Both the position numbers and the translations under genes were made by a program. This document shows, one piece after another, positions 1 to 11,710 of a stretch of 64,000 bases of DNA. Under the pieces are notes generated by a model. The model worked only from the letters and a program-made list of their open reading frames with translations, was not told where the DNA came from and searched no databases. The stretch is from Corynespora cassiicola (Eukaryota > Ascomycota > Dothideomycetes > Pleosporales > Corynesporascaceae). Each line of letters starts with the position of its first letter. The stretch's first letter is position 1. The DNA is taken from the NCBI GenBank assembly GCA_022059125.1, contig JAEUWY010000005.1, positions 3,038,001 through 3,102,000 on the forward strand, in the 5' to 3' direction.

Positions 1-2381
1 AAAACTCCCTTCCGGCTCCTTTCAATACTGGCAAAACATGGTATGAGGCCTTGTCAGGCGAGCGGAAAGCTCGGCACTTATTTCCGCACTCAAACTTAGT
101 TTCAACTCTGTTACCCGTGTCTTCTCCATGATAGGAATGGGCCAGGGAGGGTGCATACCATCCGCATCGCGACTCATGCCAGAAACGCACCAGTTTTCGT
201 TTACAATGGCGGCTAAGACTGATCTTCATACTTTAGCGAGTTCAACCGTGTCGCATACGGGACCTCAGTCGATGTTGTTCTAATTTGAGAACCGGAGTTT
301 TCTCCAAGCAAACCAAGCCGATCATCCCCTCCTTCCGACATGGCATCTTGATATCGTGAACCTTCAATCATTGTTGAAACCCAGGGATCTGCCACTCTCA
401 AGAGTCCCTCAAGAAGTATTCGCCTGCTGGAATCCTGTCATGAACCCTGAAAAGGAAGTTTCCAGTTGTTCTCCGCTTTCTTTGCTCCTTTGCACCTGGC
501 AGCCTGCATCAATTGTTCTTCTCTTCCAAGTCGCATGGCATACATATCAGAGGCATGCCGGCCAAAGTCAAATCCCAGCATAATCTTGGGAGATTCCTAA
601 TTGACCTTAGCAGGGATCTGTTTTTTCTCGCTCATATGCGATGCTCAGGAGAATTTGGCTGCTTTTTGTTTATTCGTTTTTTTCCACGCCCTCCTGAATT
701 TACGATGCACCCCACCACCAACGAAAAGAAACCACCAAGCACCCCCTTTTCCCCACCAAAATATGACATGAGCATCTCAACAGCAATTGCGCTGTGGCGC
801 AGCCCTGGGCTCTCATGGAGAACTCCCGAGGTTGTTCATCTCCCTCACCCACGGCCCGCACAGGGCCCAGATAGATCGATTGAACAACAAGCATGTTTCC
901 TCATGCTCGCGCCGCCACTTCTTCCGCGCCCTCTCCCATGGGCCGTGTCTCGGGGCTGAGGCCGAGTCCGCGCTACTCCCGCCCGGGAACCAACCGGCCG
1001 GGCTGTGATTAGGAAAACGCCTCGCTGCCAACCGTGATGGAAACTTCCGAGCACGACCGTCCCAAGGTCGGCGAATATATGCACCCCGCTCCCGGGCTGA
1101 AGTACCCTTTGCCTCGACCCTGAATTGTTATTATACCACATGTGCAGAGTTATACGCTGCATTGAGCGCGAGAGGGGGAGATGCTGGATGTGTTCGTGTT
1201 GGGCGTGGAGTGCAAGGCGAGCAGCAGCGTGCAGGTGGCTGACACCACAACGACGCTCCACCCCCCTCATCCAATTTCTCCGCAAATTGTTCATAAACAC
1301 GCAGCACCGTTATCTCAAGCGCGACCAGCTGCACAGAACGCGGCCCTTCCTCTACGCCACCAGGCGCGGAACCACCTTTTCCCGTCCAACTCGTCCCAAG
1401 CACCCCGTTTTCAGTTCAGCCTCAACTCAACCACGGACCTCCCCATCCTAAATGCATTTCAGAACGCATGTTCTCCCATGTTCAGACCGCAGGTCGCATC
1501 CGAGCAGCGCTGCCTAGGCGGTAATGTGGCATCGATCGACAATCGATGGCACGTGGGGCGGGAGATCGCTACGAAAACCTTCCTGACGGCGCCTCTGCCG
1601 CCTCCACGATCATCAATGCTCTGAGGTTTCTTTCTCAGAGGCAGGGATGATCAGCGGCCGTTGGTGGTCAGCTCCCGTGCGGTCCTTGCGCGCGCCCGGG
1701 CAAGCGCTGGTCTGGCCTTGTAGGAAGCGGGTGCGGTGGAAGGTCAGGATGGCGATGAGGGTTTGTAGGCGTGGGCTGATGTACGAGGGTGTACGAGGGG
1801 TGTTTATGGGCTTGGGTATACATTTTTGGAATTGATAGTCTTGTTCCGGGTTTGTGTTTGGGGTGCGTAATGGGGTGACGAGGGATTGTTGAGAGATTAC
1901 GGTTCTTATTGAGTGCGTCATGTGAGGTTTAGTTTGGATGGACACGTAATATAGCACGCGGTGTTAGGTACAGACTGGCTGAAAGGTGTACATCATTGAT
2001 ACAAGTAGCTGCCGTTGCAATCAATAGCCAGATTGACCACAAGGCTGTAGGTTGGCTCATAGTCAATTTCAACAATATCACTCAGCTTGTCGCTATTGAG
2101 CTAGGGATAATTGAAAATCACTAAAAAAAAGGGATAGAGGTGACATTTGAAAGTGTATGATCTTGAACAGACTGTGATCTATACGTTTGCACATCGGAGA
2201 AAATGCTTAACGGTCTGTAAAACTAGCAAATGATTTATGATGCCTATTTTGAATTTTTTGTCCGTAGGTTGAGATACTGGAAGAAAATAACATGTACGTA
2301 GAAAAGAGAGACTAAATACATTTAAGTAGCAAAGAAACATTGAAGGACTTGACTCGACATAAAGACCACATAAATCAACCA
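1..2381. other. gene-poor region, nothing recognised
   Basis: Only short overlapping open frames occur on both strands (for example 1181-1624 + and 845-1300 -). None shows a recognisable domain, and none joins convincingly through splice sites. The middle part (about 700-1650) is GC-rich with pyrimidine-rich runs, like a fungal promoter or 5' leader. The part after about 1840 is AT-rich. A 5' leader or the end of a gene lying outside the window cannot be excluded. Confidence 0.5.
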
Positions 2382-4007
2382 TTACCGCCCACATTCTCCC
2401 GTGCAGTATAACAACGGGTCCATCTCGGGCATACCGCGACTCTTTGGTGGAATTTTATTCTGACGGCTATATTGCCAGATGCCTGTGAAGAAGTCAATCC
2501 CCAATTCCCTGAAGGTTTCTGCGACAGTATCCAATTCCTCGCCCTCGAATTCGCTCCATGTCCTAGTCTGATTAGCTTGGTTGAAATTCTCCGTAACGTG
2601 GCGTAAATCCGGAAAGTCCCCTCCTTTGCTGCTCTTCAATGCATCTGCAATCTCCTTCATGCTTGGTGTTTTCTTGTGTGTGAGAAGAATAAGCGTGTGC
2701 AGAGAGGCTGGCAAGAGAGATATCAGTGGCCTGGGGGGCGGTTGCGGTTTGGCAGCGCGGCGACGAATGCGATAATCACCTTCCCTGCGCAACAGAACCG
2801 ATGAGATTTCGAGGCGCTTGAGCTGTTTGAAGGCTCGTAGACTTCCCCAAGGATAGAATTTCGTATTTAAGAAGCCGGAATATACCAGCCGTAAACTTTT
2901 CAATGTGTTTTTGAAAGGCTCCAGTCCTTCTTTGAGGATTTGGAGCCGCTTGTGACGGACCTCAATTGAGGACGGAGTGAACTCGTAATAGAAATAAGTG
3001 AGAACCTTGAATTGACTGAGCATACATTTGTATAAATGGGGATCCTCCGGGTAATGTGGATAATTGCACTTTGATGGATATATGCGAAGGTGTTTTGCCT
3101 GGGGACCTAGGGGTAGTATTGTTCTCCACTCTTGAAGGTGATATATGGCGCATTGAGGCGCATTGAGTTCCACGGCATTTGAAGGAACCGCTGACATCCA
3201 TGATAGGAAAGGAAGGGTCGGGTGTCCTATCCTATGGAATTCGTTGCACGTACAATTGAGACGCCGCCAGTGTATCTGATCGAATGCAATTGTAAAGTTC
3301 ACCAGTGACCTCTCTTGTTTTCGTATAGTCATAAATACTTTCTTAAACACGGTTGTCCAATGACTCAAGTCCATGCTTTCATCTGGATGGATGTCTATCT
3401 CAAACTCTTTGAGGTTGGGGGCACTGACCAGTAGCATACCCGCCATCACCTCAAAGCATTCTTGCAGATCAGACATTCCGCATTTCTTTCTGAGGCGAGA
3501 CCACATTGCCGAATCTGTACTCGAGAAATGTCTAATAGCTTTCTGTTCTTTTACCCACGGCCATTTACACGAGTACTCGAGCTTGACATATTCGATTTGC
3601 TCTGCTAACAGCGGATTGATGTCCATGGCCATTAAGAGACACTTGAGTTCCGTTTCGCCATAATAATTTCCACCAACATTGTTGTGAACGATATAATGGA
3701 ACGAATCGTTTCTGAGGCACATTATCTGGGGATAAGAGAGGGCCAGGTGGTAGCCTTCGTCTTCGCAGGCTTCCATAATAAGCAGCATTACGTCAGTGGG
3801 TAGTTCGAGAATATGTTTCTTTTGACGTGGTCGGGCATGGGGGCACCAAAATGAATTTGATTCATTCTCTGCGGAATGGGAATAGCGCATGTTGAAAAAA
3901 AAAAGAACGACTGAATCTCTGTGTGGATGAGTGGTGCAACAATATGGACGTGCCATTATATATACGAGGAAAGAATGAGTCAGGACTGTGCGAGTTCTCT
4001 TGGCCAT
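2382..4007 (-). CDS. F-box-like hypothetical protein
   Basis: An uninterrupted frame of 541 codons from the first real ATG at 4007. Other in-frame ATGs lie at 3956 and 3890, and the last directly precedes the conserved part. Near the N-terminus the segment ILELPTDVMLLIMEACE has the Leu-Pro-x-hydrophobic pattern of an F-box, followed by a long Leu/Trp-rich region of the kind found in fungal F-box proteins that recruit substrates to SCF ubiquitin ligases. The C-terminus has a basic proline-containing stretch (RRRAAKPQPPPRP) and ends with a Cys. The substrate is unknown. The gene sits alone in AT-rich sequence, which fits the fast-evolving F-box families of ascomycetes. The function rests on the weak N-terminal motif; the open frame itself is solid. 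Confidence 0.6.
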   Translation of the reverse strand: MAKRTRTVLTHSFLVYIMARPYCCTTHPHRDSVVLFFFNMRYSHSAENESNSFWCPHARPRQKKHILELPTDVMLLIMEACEDEGYHLALSYPQIMCLRNDSFHYIVHNNVGGNYYGETELKCLLMAMDINPLLAEQIEYVKLEYSCKWPWVKEQKAIRHFSSTDSAMWSRLRKKCGMSDLQECFEVMAGMLLVSAPNLKEFEIDIHPDESMDLSHWTTVFKKVFMTIRKQERSLVNFTIAFDQIHWRRLNCTCNEFHRIGHPTLPFLSWMSAVPSNAVELNAPQCAIYHLQEWRTILPLGPQAKHLRIYPSKCNYPHYPEDPHLYKCMLSQFKVLTYFYYEFTPSSIEVRHKRLQILKEGLEPFKNTLKSLRLVYSGFLNTKFYPWGSLRAFKQLKRLEISSVLLRREGDYRIRRRAAKPQPPPRPLISLLPASLHTLILLTHKKTPSMKEIADALKSSKGGDFPDLRHVTENFNQANQTRTWSEFEGEELDTVAETFRELGIDFFTGIWQYSRQNKIPPKSRGMPEMDPLLYCTGECGR

Positions 4008-4267
4008 CCTTAAGGATTGAAACACGAGGTATGAGTGGACGCCTTGAAGAATAAATATAGAGCAGATACAAATGTCAAGATTTTGCAGCCGTGGTTATGG
4101 TTCATGCTTTTTGGAAGAACTGCGATTTATTGCATCCGAGTCGCCCATGTACCCTGACCAACTAAATGTGTACAATAACCTTGTACTCTTATGATAACCC
4201 CACAAATCTATATGCTAATGCATGAATTACTCCAAAACCTGATGCTCAACTCTGGACTCACTAACCA

Positions 4268-6014
4268 CTACCTGCCCTCCAACTTCAACCGATTCAACGT
4301 CCTCCCCTCATCTCTCCGTGCCACCAAAAACCACAAACTGCTGATCCAACACATCAACACGCCAACCCAGCTATGCGCCGGCATCTTGAACATGCTGAGC
4401 ATGGCAAGCTGGAACGCGCTCCTAGGCACCATGATGAAGGTGGCTGTGAGCGGGGATGTCGCCTTGACGAGTAGGAGGGTGGAGACGAAGACGGCAAAAG
4501 AGCCAATGGCGCCGCACCAGATCATGAACCAGAAGAAGGGCACGTCGAGGAAGGGGATGTTGTGGTAGATGTTGCCGATCTCGCCGGAGATGAGGACGAT
4601 GGGGGTGAGGATCATGATGGAGAGGAGGGAGAGGTAGTGCAGCGTGCGGTAGTAGGCACGTGTCTCTTCGCGGTTCGAGTCGTCGGTGGTTGCGGGGTAG
4701 CCGCTGAGGACATCGCCCTGAGGGACGAGACCGGCAACCAGGGTGCGGTATGTGCGGAGTAGGAGGATCGGGTACAGGGCTACGAAAATGGAGGAGAAGA
4801 CCCCCGCGACAATGGATTCCCAGGTAACACGGACGTGGGATCGGATGGTGGCGAAAAGGAGGTTGAGCGTCGCGATGAGGGCGGAAGAGAGGGTGCTCGC
4901 ACTGTGGTTATCCTTCTGCAGAATGCAAGAAAAGATGAGTGCTAGGGGTGTGACACCAATGCGCGCGAGTTGGTACACAGGGAGAGGCGCATAGCTTAAT
5001 CTTTTCGTCAGTATCTGGTGGAAGTCATGGTTGGTGGGGTAACGCACGCAAAGGAGAAGTTGCTGAGCAACACCTTCACAATGAAGACAACGGCCAGAGG
5101 GAGGACCTGCTTCGCAACCTGCTTGTCAAACTCGAACAAGCCTCCACCTGCGATGCCTCCGGATCCGCTGGTAAGCCATCGTGCGAACAGCATAACCGAA
5201 GACTGCTGCTTGTTCGATCCCCTGAACGCTCCTCCTGGCGGTGCAACGGGATACGCGGGAGCGACGGCGGCACCGAATCCGAGTCTCCGGAGGGGGCCGG
5301 AAAGGCCCCTGGTGAGGCCCGAAAAGCCCACGAGCAAGATGTGGGTAAGAATGAGCTGAACGTAGGTTCCGGTCAAAGGGAATGGGAATCTGCAAACAAA
5401 AGTCAGCATCCGTAGAGGCCTGGCTGTCGCGAGTTTTCTCACTTGTAAACGCCCGTCAGCATGATGAAGCGGTTCATGAGGAGCAACCCAAAACTGCATC
5501 CGCCAACCCAGAACACCAGCAATCCGACCCATATCTGCCATCCCATCCATGTTCCGAAGAAGAAGCCTCCCAGCCCCCCCTGTCTCCATACGCCCCTCCA
5601 CACATTGCCTCCGCTGCCGACGTCGCTGCTCACCAGCGGGCGAATGCTGCTCGCGGGCTCAAAATCGTCGTCCTCATCCTCGCTCTGAGCGGCGCTCCGG
5701 GTCCGGGGGTATGGCGACGTGGAGCGGCTGCTAATGTCTATGAGCGGCACGGGGGCCTGCAACTCGGTGAGCGAGTTTTTGCTCGAATGGCTCGTCCGCG
5801 AGCTCTCCATTTGTGCGTATTGTTCTACGTCGGAATGGTCCGTGTCATCGAGCGAGCTCTGGCTACTCTTGCGGCGCGAGTACTTGCGGTGGCCGTCGGA
5901 TTTCTTGTGGTCGCGGGGGAGTTGGACGGCCTGGCGCGAGAAATTGTTCAGGTAGTCGAAGGCGGGGCGGAACACGCTGTTGGTGCTGCGGTTGAAGCGG
6001 CGCGTCGAATTCAT
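4268..6014 (-). CDS. TPT/nucleotide-sugar transporter-type membrane protein (DMT superfamily)
   Basis: Three exons on the minus strand: 6014-5443, 5389-5048 and 5000-4268, giving 548 residues. The introns (53 and 47 nt) have GTGAGA..TTGCAG and GTGCGT..AAAAG borders. The first ~150 residues are hydrophilic and Ser/Asp-rich, presumably cytosolic. About ten hydrophobic segments follow. The joins rebuild family hallmarks: a first membrane segment ending MNRFIMLTGVYKFPFPLT and the later SNFSFALSYAPLPVYQL. Both match the triose-phosphate translocator/nucleotide-sugar transporter fold (PF03151), which exchanges phosphorylated or nucleotide-linked substrates across Golgi, ER or plastid membranes. A Sly41/Ymd8-like secretory-pathway carrier is plausible. 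The substrate cannot be read from the sequence. ATG 6014 is preferred; the frame stays open upstream to 6227. Confidence 0.8.
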
Positions 6015-6627
6015 GCTGTCTCCGGCATGGCGGAGAAGAGGGAGAACGACATGTTGGCTGCTGATGCGTATTCGTAAGAGTTGTGCCCAGGAGAGTGCAC
6101 AGCGCGTGGCTTGTACAAGTCTTGGCGTGGAGACCCTGACAGGGGGGACGTGCCATGGGCATGCGTTGTCTCCTGCACCCTCACCAATTTGTCTACTTTT
6201 GCATGCAGCCCATGGTTTCTTTTTCATTTTGCAACCAGAACCATCCTGCTACCATGTGCTGATTTCCATCTCTTTAGCCTCTTGATAATGATTCTGTTCT
6301 CCGAAAATCTTCCTCTGGAGGCCCTCCATCACCGTCTCCCCAGGGGCTAGGCAAGAATTACGCAATCTCGATCATCCTAATATCCCCGTGCAAGAGATAA
6401 GATACCACCCTGTACATCCGGTTCTCGCACTGCCCCGCTCTGCTCGTGTTGTGTGCCACGTCGGAGGCTACCCAGATGACAGCTCAACCCCGAGTGCACT
6501 ATTGTAGCGGCCTAACGACGACGATGTTTTGAAGAAATGAGCATGTATTGTTCAAACACTCTACAGAGAGCATCTAGCCCCTCAATTCTATACCGAAATT
6601 TCCACATCCGTCTATTCAAACCCCTGT
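6015..6627. other. intergenic, no gene seen
   Basis: Promoter side of the transporter gene and 3' flank of the gamma-glutamyltransferase gene. No conserved frame or RNA gene was recognised. Confidence 0.5.
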
Positions 6628-8518
6628 CTAGAGCGGTACAGCGGCACCATCCCCCCTCAAATCGCTTCCTCCGCTCCACACCATAGCTCCATCGTCAAAG
6701 TGCTGCCGTATAATCTGGCCTCGGCCAAACATGCCTCGCCCATAACCTTGTAACTGCTGGACACTGTGGCCCAGTGCCTTAAGTTCCTCTACGACTTTGG
6801 GGTCGATGCCTTCTTCTAGGTAGATGGTCGCGTCTGTCATCCGCCCATCTGCGCTGGGCATCCCAGCACCAATGCAGATACGTGGCGAATCTAATGCTGC
6901 CTGCGGGTTAAGCTTGAAGACTTCCTGGTTCAGCAAGACTTGCAAGTGGCCTTGGGGCTGCATGAAACCTCCCATCACGCCATACACACTGTGCAGGCTC
7001 TGATCCTTGGCGTAAGTGATAAGTCCAGGAATGATGGTGTGGTATGGCCGTTTCCTTGGTGCGAGCTCGTTCGGATGGCCCTTGGTCAAGTTGAAGTTAG
7101 CCCCACGGTTCTGCAGCGTGAAACCGCAACCCTTGGGGATAATCGCTGTTCCGAAGCCGCCATAGTTGCTGTTGATGAAGGATATAGCATTGCCCTCTGG
7201 ATCCGACGCGCAAAAGTATACCGTGTCGCTTTGCAGATGCGCGGGAGATCCGTGAATAGGAGCTGATGACGCTTTCTGAGCATCAAAGAGCTTTGCTCGC
7301 TCAGCGAGATATTGTTCGGATATCATCTCTGCCGATGGCACCTTCACAACATTGGGGTCTGTGACGAACCAATGGGCGTCGGCAAAAGCGATACGGAGCG
7401 CTTCGATAATGGCGTGCAGATGCTCGGTACTGTTGTGGTCCTTTAGTCCCCATTTTGAGATCTTTCCCTGCTTCTCTAGTTCTTGGATTATGCCCAAGGC
7501 CATGAGAGCTACGATACCTTGTCCATTAGGAGGGTGCTCCCAGAGTTCAATACCGCCATCAGTACTCTCGCCAACTCCTTGGCCTTGGTATTTCAATGAA
7601 ATAGCATCCACGGGCTCAGATCCGGTATCCGCGTGGTACTTGAGGTCGTCTAGGGTCAGGTACCCGCCAAGATCTGAAACAACCTTGATGAGCTGCTCTG
7701 CGACCTCACCCTCGTAAAACCCTTTCTTGCCATGCTTTGCGAGCAGTTTAAATGTATTAGCGATTGTCGGGTTCTTCATTATTTCGCCAGCTTTCGGAGC
7801 CCTACAGCCATCTGATGCAGATGCGTCCTTCTTGAGCATTTCAGATCCATTAGGAGATGCTTTCTTGATGTCCTTTTCGCTAGCCGCCCACTGCATGTCC
7901 GTTAGCGGCCTGCTCTTTACAAATGCTTGCAGTCACTCACAAAGGTAGCAGAGAGCTCGGAAACAGGAAAGCCCTTCTCTGCTAGTTCAATGGCAGGGGC
8001 AAGGACTTCCTCCAAGCTGACCTTGCCACTGCCAAATCGCTCTACGCAATCAACCCAGCCAGCCGCAGCACCGGGAACCGTCACTGCATGAACGCTGCTC
8101 ATCGGAATCTGTCCATTTTCGCCGTCTGCCAGCTTCAGCTCTTTGCGTATCTTCTCAAGGGTAACATTTTGGCCAGAGCGACCAGAGCCGTTCATTGCGT
8201 GAACCTTCTTAGTTTTGGCATCGTAGTAGAGACAAAACATGTCACCACCGATACCTGTAGAGCCCGGCTCAGTGACGTTGATTGCCGCGGCGACGGCCAC
8301 TGCTGCATCCTGCAATTGATTAGCACCCCCATTCTTCCTCTATCAGTAGATCTGCGTCATACAGCGGCATTTCCACCTTTGCGGAGAATGTCTAGCCCAG
8401 CGGCGGTGGCAAGGGGCTGGGTACATGATACAATTCCCTTTGTACTATGAATCACAGATCTGCGACTTGGAAAATGAATGAATTGGGGTTCTGGGTGGGG
8501 ATAGACGTTCGGCCCCAT
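6628..8518 (-). CDS. gamma-glutamyltransferase, cytosolic YwrD-like type
   Basis: Three exons: 8518-8363, 8309-7941 and 7890-6628, giving 595 residues. Introns begin GTATGA and GTGAGT; the second has a CTAAC branch and CATGCAG acceptor. The protein is an N-terminal-nucleophile hydrolase that would transfer or hydrolyse the gamma-glutamyl group of glutathione and related amides. [17 protein letters not shown] and [10 protein letters not shown] form the large-subunit core. HLQSDTVYF carries the predicted autocleavage and catalytic Thr at about residue 398. [11 protein letters not shown] and [10 protein letters not shown] follow. These small-subunit motifs resemble the bacterial YwrD-like subgroup more than the secreted eukaryotic GGTs. 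No signal peptide or membrane anchor is visible, so a cytosolic location is inferred. ATG 8518 is the first real ATG in the first exon. The gene is divergent from the release-factor gene. Confidence 0.9.
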
Positions 8519-8982
8519 TGTGAACCGTGGAGTGGGGTTGTTGGTGGGGTGTTCTGGTATTGGGCGACGGGCAAACTTAATAGAACCGAAGTCTCTCAAC
8601 CAGGCGCGAGAGCGTTTGCGGACAGCAGTGAAAGTGATTCACGCATGCAGATATATATTCTCATGGAGAAGAATGACGGATATCCCCGGAGCAGAGCGAT
8701 ATACCTCACGTTTCCTAATCAGTGCTTCGAGCACCCCGCAAGCGCTTCTTTCCAGGGCGGCAGTCGCCTGATCCCCAATCATGTTGGCGCGGTACAGATT
8801 GATGACGTGATAGTTTGCTCCAGATATGCTCAAAGTCCGTCGGGAAAGTGTTCAGGAACAACATTAGCCCGAGGCGCGGTGATGGGCAGCATCACGTGCA
8901 CCGCGCTGCGCCAAGATGCGGCCAGCGGAAGTCGCGTCGGAGGATTCTCTTTTGAGCCTCAGATTCCCAACTCAACCGCATC
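8519..8982. promoter_or_regulatory. shared divergent promoter region
   Basis: 464 bp between the start codons of the gamma-glutamyltransferase (-) and mitochondrial release factor (+) genes. A CACGTG E-box-like hexamer lies near 8893. No coding frame was recognised. Promoter activity is inferred from the divergent layout only. Confidence 0.45.
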
Positions 8983-10326
8983 ATGATAGCTGCATCCTGG
9001 GTTTGTCGCACGCATCTATTGCGTGCCGCAAGACCCTTAGCGAGGACCCAATGGCGATTTCAATCCACTGGTAGGCTAGCCACCCAATCTTCTCACGCTC
9101 CATACTTAGTGCTGCAGCATCCAAGCCCGTCCCGCCTGCGCTCCTCGAACGAGCCCGTAATATCGCCCTTGAACACAAGGAATTGACAAACAAACTTGCC
9201 GATGGCTTCGATACAGGTATTGCTAAGCAGATTGGCGGGTATACTACCGTCGTGGATGCCCTGAAGGATTTGGACAAGGCACAGGAGGTCAGTCGGCATA
9301 CCCAAAACACTCACACTGGGATAATTTGGCATACTGATGTTGACTAAGTCCGTGGCAGAGCTCACATCACTGATCAAAGACCCTACTACCGACCCCGAGT
9401 TGCTCGAACTAGCTTCAGACGATCTTGCTGCGACGAAGACCCAGCTCGAGAATGCCTCCCAGAACCTCATTGCCTCCCTGGTGCCGGTGCACCCCTTTGC
9501 CCACCTTCCCTGCCTGGTAGAAATACGCCCTGGTGCTGGAGGATCAGAGGCTGGAATTTTCGCAAACGACCTGTTGCGAATGTATCAGGCGTTTTGCAGC
9601 CGCAATGGGATGCGTACAGCGCTTCTCAAATGCGATTACGACGCCGGCATGGCCACCCTCCAGGAGGCTGTTTTAGAGGTCGAGTCCGACAATGCCTATG
9701 GAATCCTGCGGTGTGAGGCTGGTGTCCACCGAGTCCAACGGGTGCCCGCTACAGAAGACAAGGGACGGACACATACGAGCGCAGTGTCGGTTCTTGTACT
9801 GCCGAGCATTCAGGAGAACTCTCTGGGAGAAGAGGATGTTAACAATCCCGAGAGCATATACTACATTGACCTCAAAGAAGTCAAGCAAGAAGTCATGAGA
9901 GCTAGCGGTGCGGGAGGACAGCACGTCAATAAGACCGAGTCAGCGGTGCGATTGACACATATCCCGACGGGTACGGTAGTCTCAATGCAGGACTCAAGGT
10001 CCCAGCACAAGAACAAAGAAAAGGCGTGGAACCTGCTCCGGTCACGCGTCGCTCAGCTACGGCGGGAAAAGAAAGAAGAGGAAATGGTAGCCATGAGAAG
10101 GAGCGTGGTTGGTGTCGCTAAAATGGGTCGTGGAGACAAAGTACGAACGTATAATTGGAATCAGCAACGCGTTACGGATCACAGGAGCGGAAAGACGGTG
10201 CACGATCTGGACGATGTGATGGAGGGTGGCATGTCACTTGATACCGTTATGGAAAGCGTGCGGAACTGGCTCATGGAGAAGGACGTCGAGGCGATGATCG
10301 CCGACCAGACCGATTCGAAAAAGTGA
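8983..10326 (+). CDS. MRF1: mitochondrial peptide chain release factor 1
   Basis: Three exons: 8983-9070, 9118-9287 and 9349-10326, giving 411 residues. The first acceptor must be the CAG at 9117; using the nearer TAG puts a stop in frame. The enzyme hydrolyses peptidyl-tRNA at UAA and UAG in the mitochondrial ribosome. Visible elements are an N-terminus rich in Arg/Ser without acidic residues (a likely mitochondrial presequence), RPGAGGSEAGIFANDLLRMY in the core, the PAT tripeptide in RVPATEDKGRTHTS (about residues 219-221) that reads the stop codon, and the catalytic GGQ in GAGGQHVNKTES (about residues 275-277). The Lys-rich stretch HKNKEKAW follows. The length suits fungal Mrf1. Confidence 0.95.
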
Positions 10327-11710
10327 GCTACTGCGCCCAAATCGTTGCATGCCATGGGCAGTCTCCAGCTCCTTTTCTCCGTTCTAAGCGTTCCGTCCTT
10401 CCAACCCACCTTTGCTGGCCTGGGGTACCTCCTAACGTTGAGTGGAGTGGCTTGCGGAGGTGGGACTTGGGTACAGGGAATCATTATCCAGGTCCCTGGT
10501 CGAAATCCCGAAAATTACCACCAAGTTGACTAAAGGCATCGGAGCCGCAATTGTCCATTTCCCCTGCAACTCCTTCGGATAAGCATGGATACAAGACAAG
10601 TTCGAACGGACATGGACATCTCAGGTGTAAAAAATCAATGTAGCAATAGTGTTCCAAAGTGTAGGATACGCAAATTTGACGCTCAGGGTTCGCTGGGCTC
10701 TGTATCCGGACGATTAGATCAGTCGCCCCTCAGGCCGATATTTGCCGGACGCGTCTCTCAAAGGTCATGCTCCAGACCTTCCACTGTCTCCCGCGTATTG
10801 GATGTGGCGCATCGCGGTCCAGGTCGGCGGTTCAAGCCCCTGGCATTAGAAGTTCGAATGCGGCGTCGGCGTATTTTGATCTCGCGATTGCTGTTGTGAC
10901 GCGGCCACAATAGTGAGCATATCTATAGGGGATTTATGATCATGATTGCAACGATCAACGAATTATCGCCTCTCAGATCCGACTTTATGATCTCCTGGTG
11001 TACCGCGAGTGAATATTTGGGAGGCCACAATCTCCATCTGGATATAGCAGGGTCCCAACTCGAAGGTAGACGGTACCCATGTCCCGCGATCTTATCCTAA
11101 TTGCGAAACCCACAAGCTTTATTGCCTTAGTTTCGGTCTCAATCGTTAGTAGATCAGATGTCTGATTGGGTAAGAACAGCCGTCTTCGGCAAGCATCAAT
11201 AGTGGCAATTCTCCCGTCAACGACAGACAGCTACCACCCGTCCAAAATCGAAACCTTCCAGACCGTGATGAGGTTGTTTTACAATTGATCCGAGGGCTTG
11301 AAAATTGGGCGTTTTGAATTTACCGAGCAGACCAGTAAAAGAAGCTGGTGTTCTGACTACATCGGCCAAGTCGAGTCAGCTCCCTGCGAAAACCACAGAA
11401 ATGTACAAGTGATGGAGAACCCTGCAAACTCTTCCCCGCATTCAAGAGAGTCGCTACCCCAGATTCACACCCTTGCCGGACAAGCGGCCCCATGTCACTA
11501 AGCCTAGTGCAAGCGACGTGGGACTGGAGGATGGCTTAGCATGGATCTAGATCATCATGCGTTTGCGGACACGGCTTGTGGGGAGGCAAGTATACCTAGC
11601 GGTATAGAAGCATCGCTCCTGCCCTCGATCGATGTTCCCTGTCCCTCCTCAGTTTTATAGGTTGCCTTTCTTCGGGCTATTTCATATTTTCTTACCAGAG
11701 CACGTTCATC
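10327..11710. other. intergenic, no gene seen
   Basis: 1.4 kb between the release factor and the MFS gene. Short frames on both strands show no recognisable domain. Two T-loop-like strings (near 10497 and 10831) were examined as tRNA remnants and rejected because no cloverleaf forms. The last ~300 bp would include the MFS promoter. Confidence 0.5.

Noticed and set aside
10800..10855. tRNA-like string with a GGTTCAAGCCC B-box-like core
   Set aside because: The T stem does not pair (GGCGG against CCCCT) and no acceptor or anticodon stem can be drawn.
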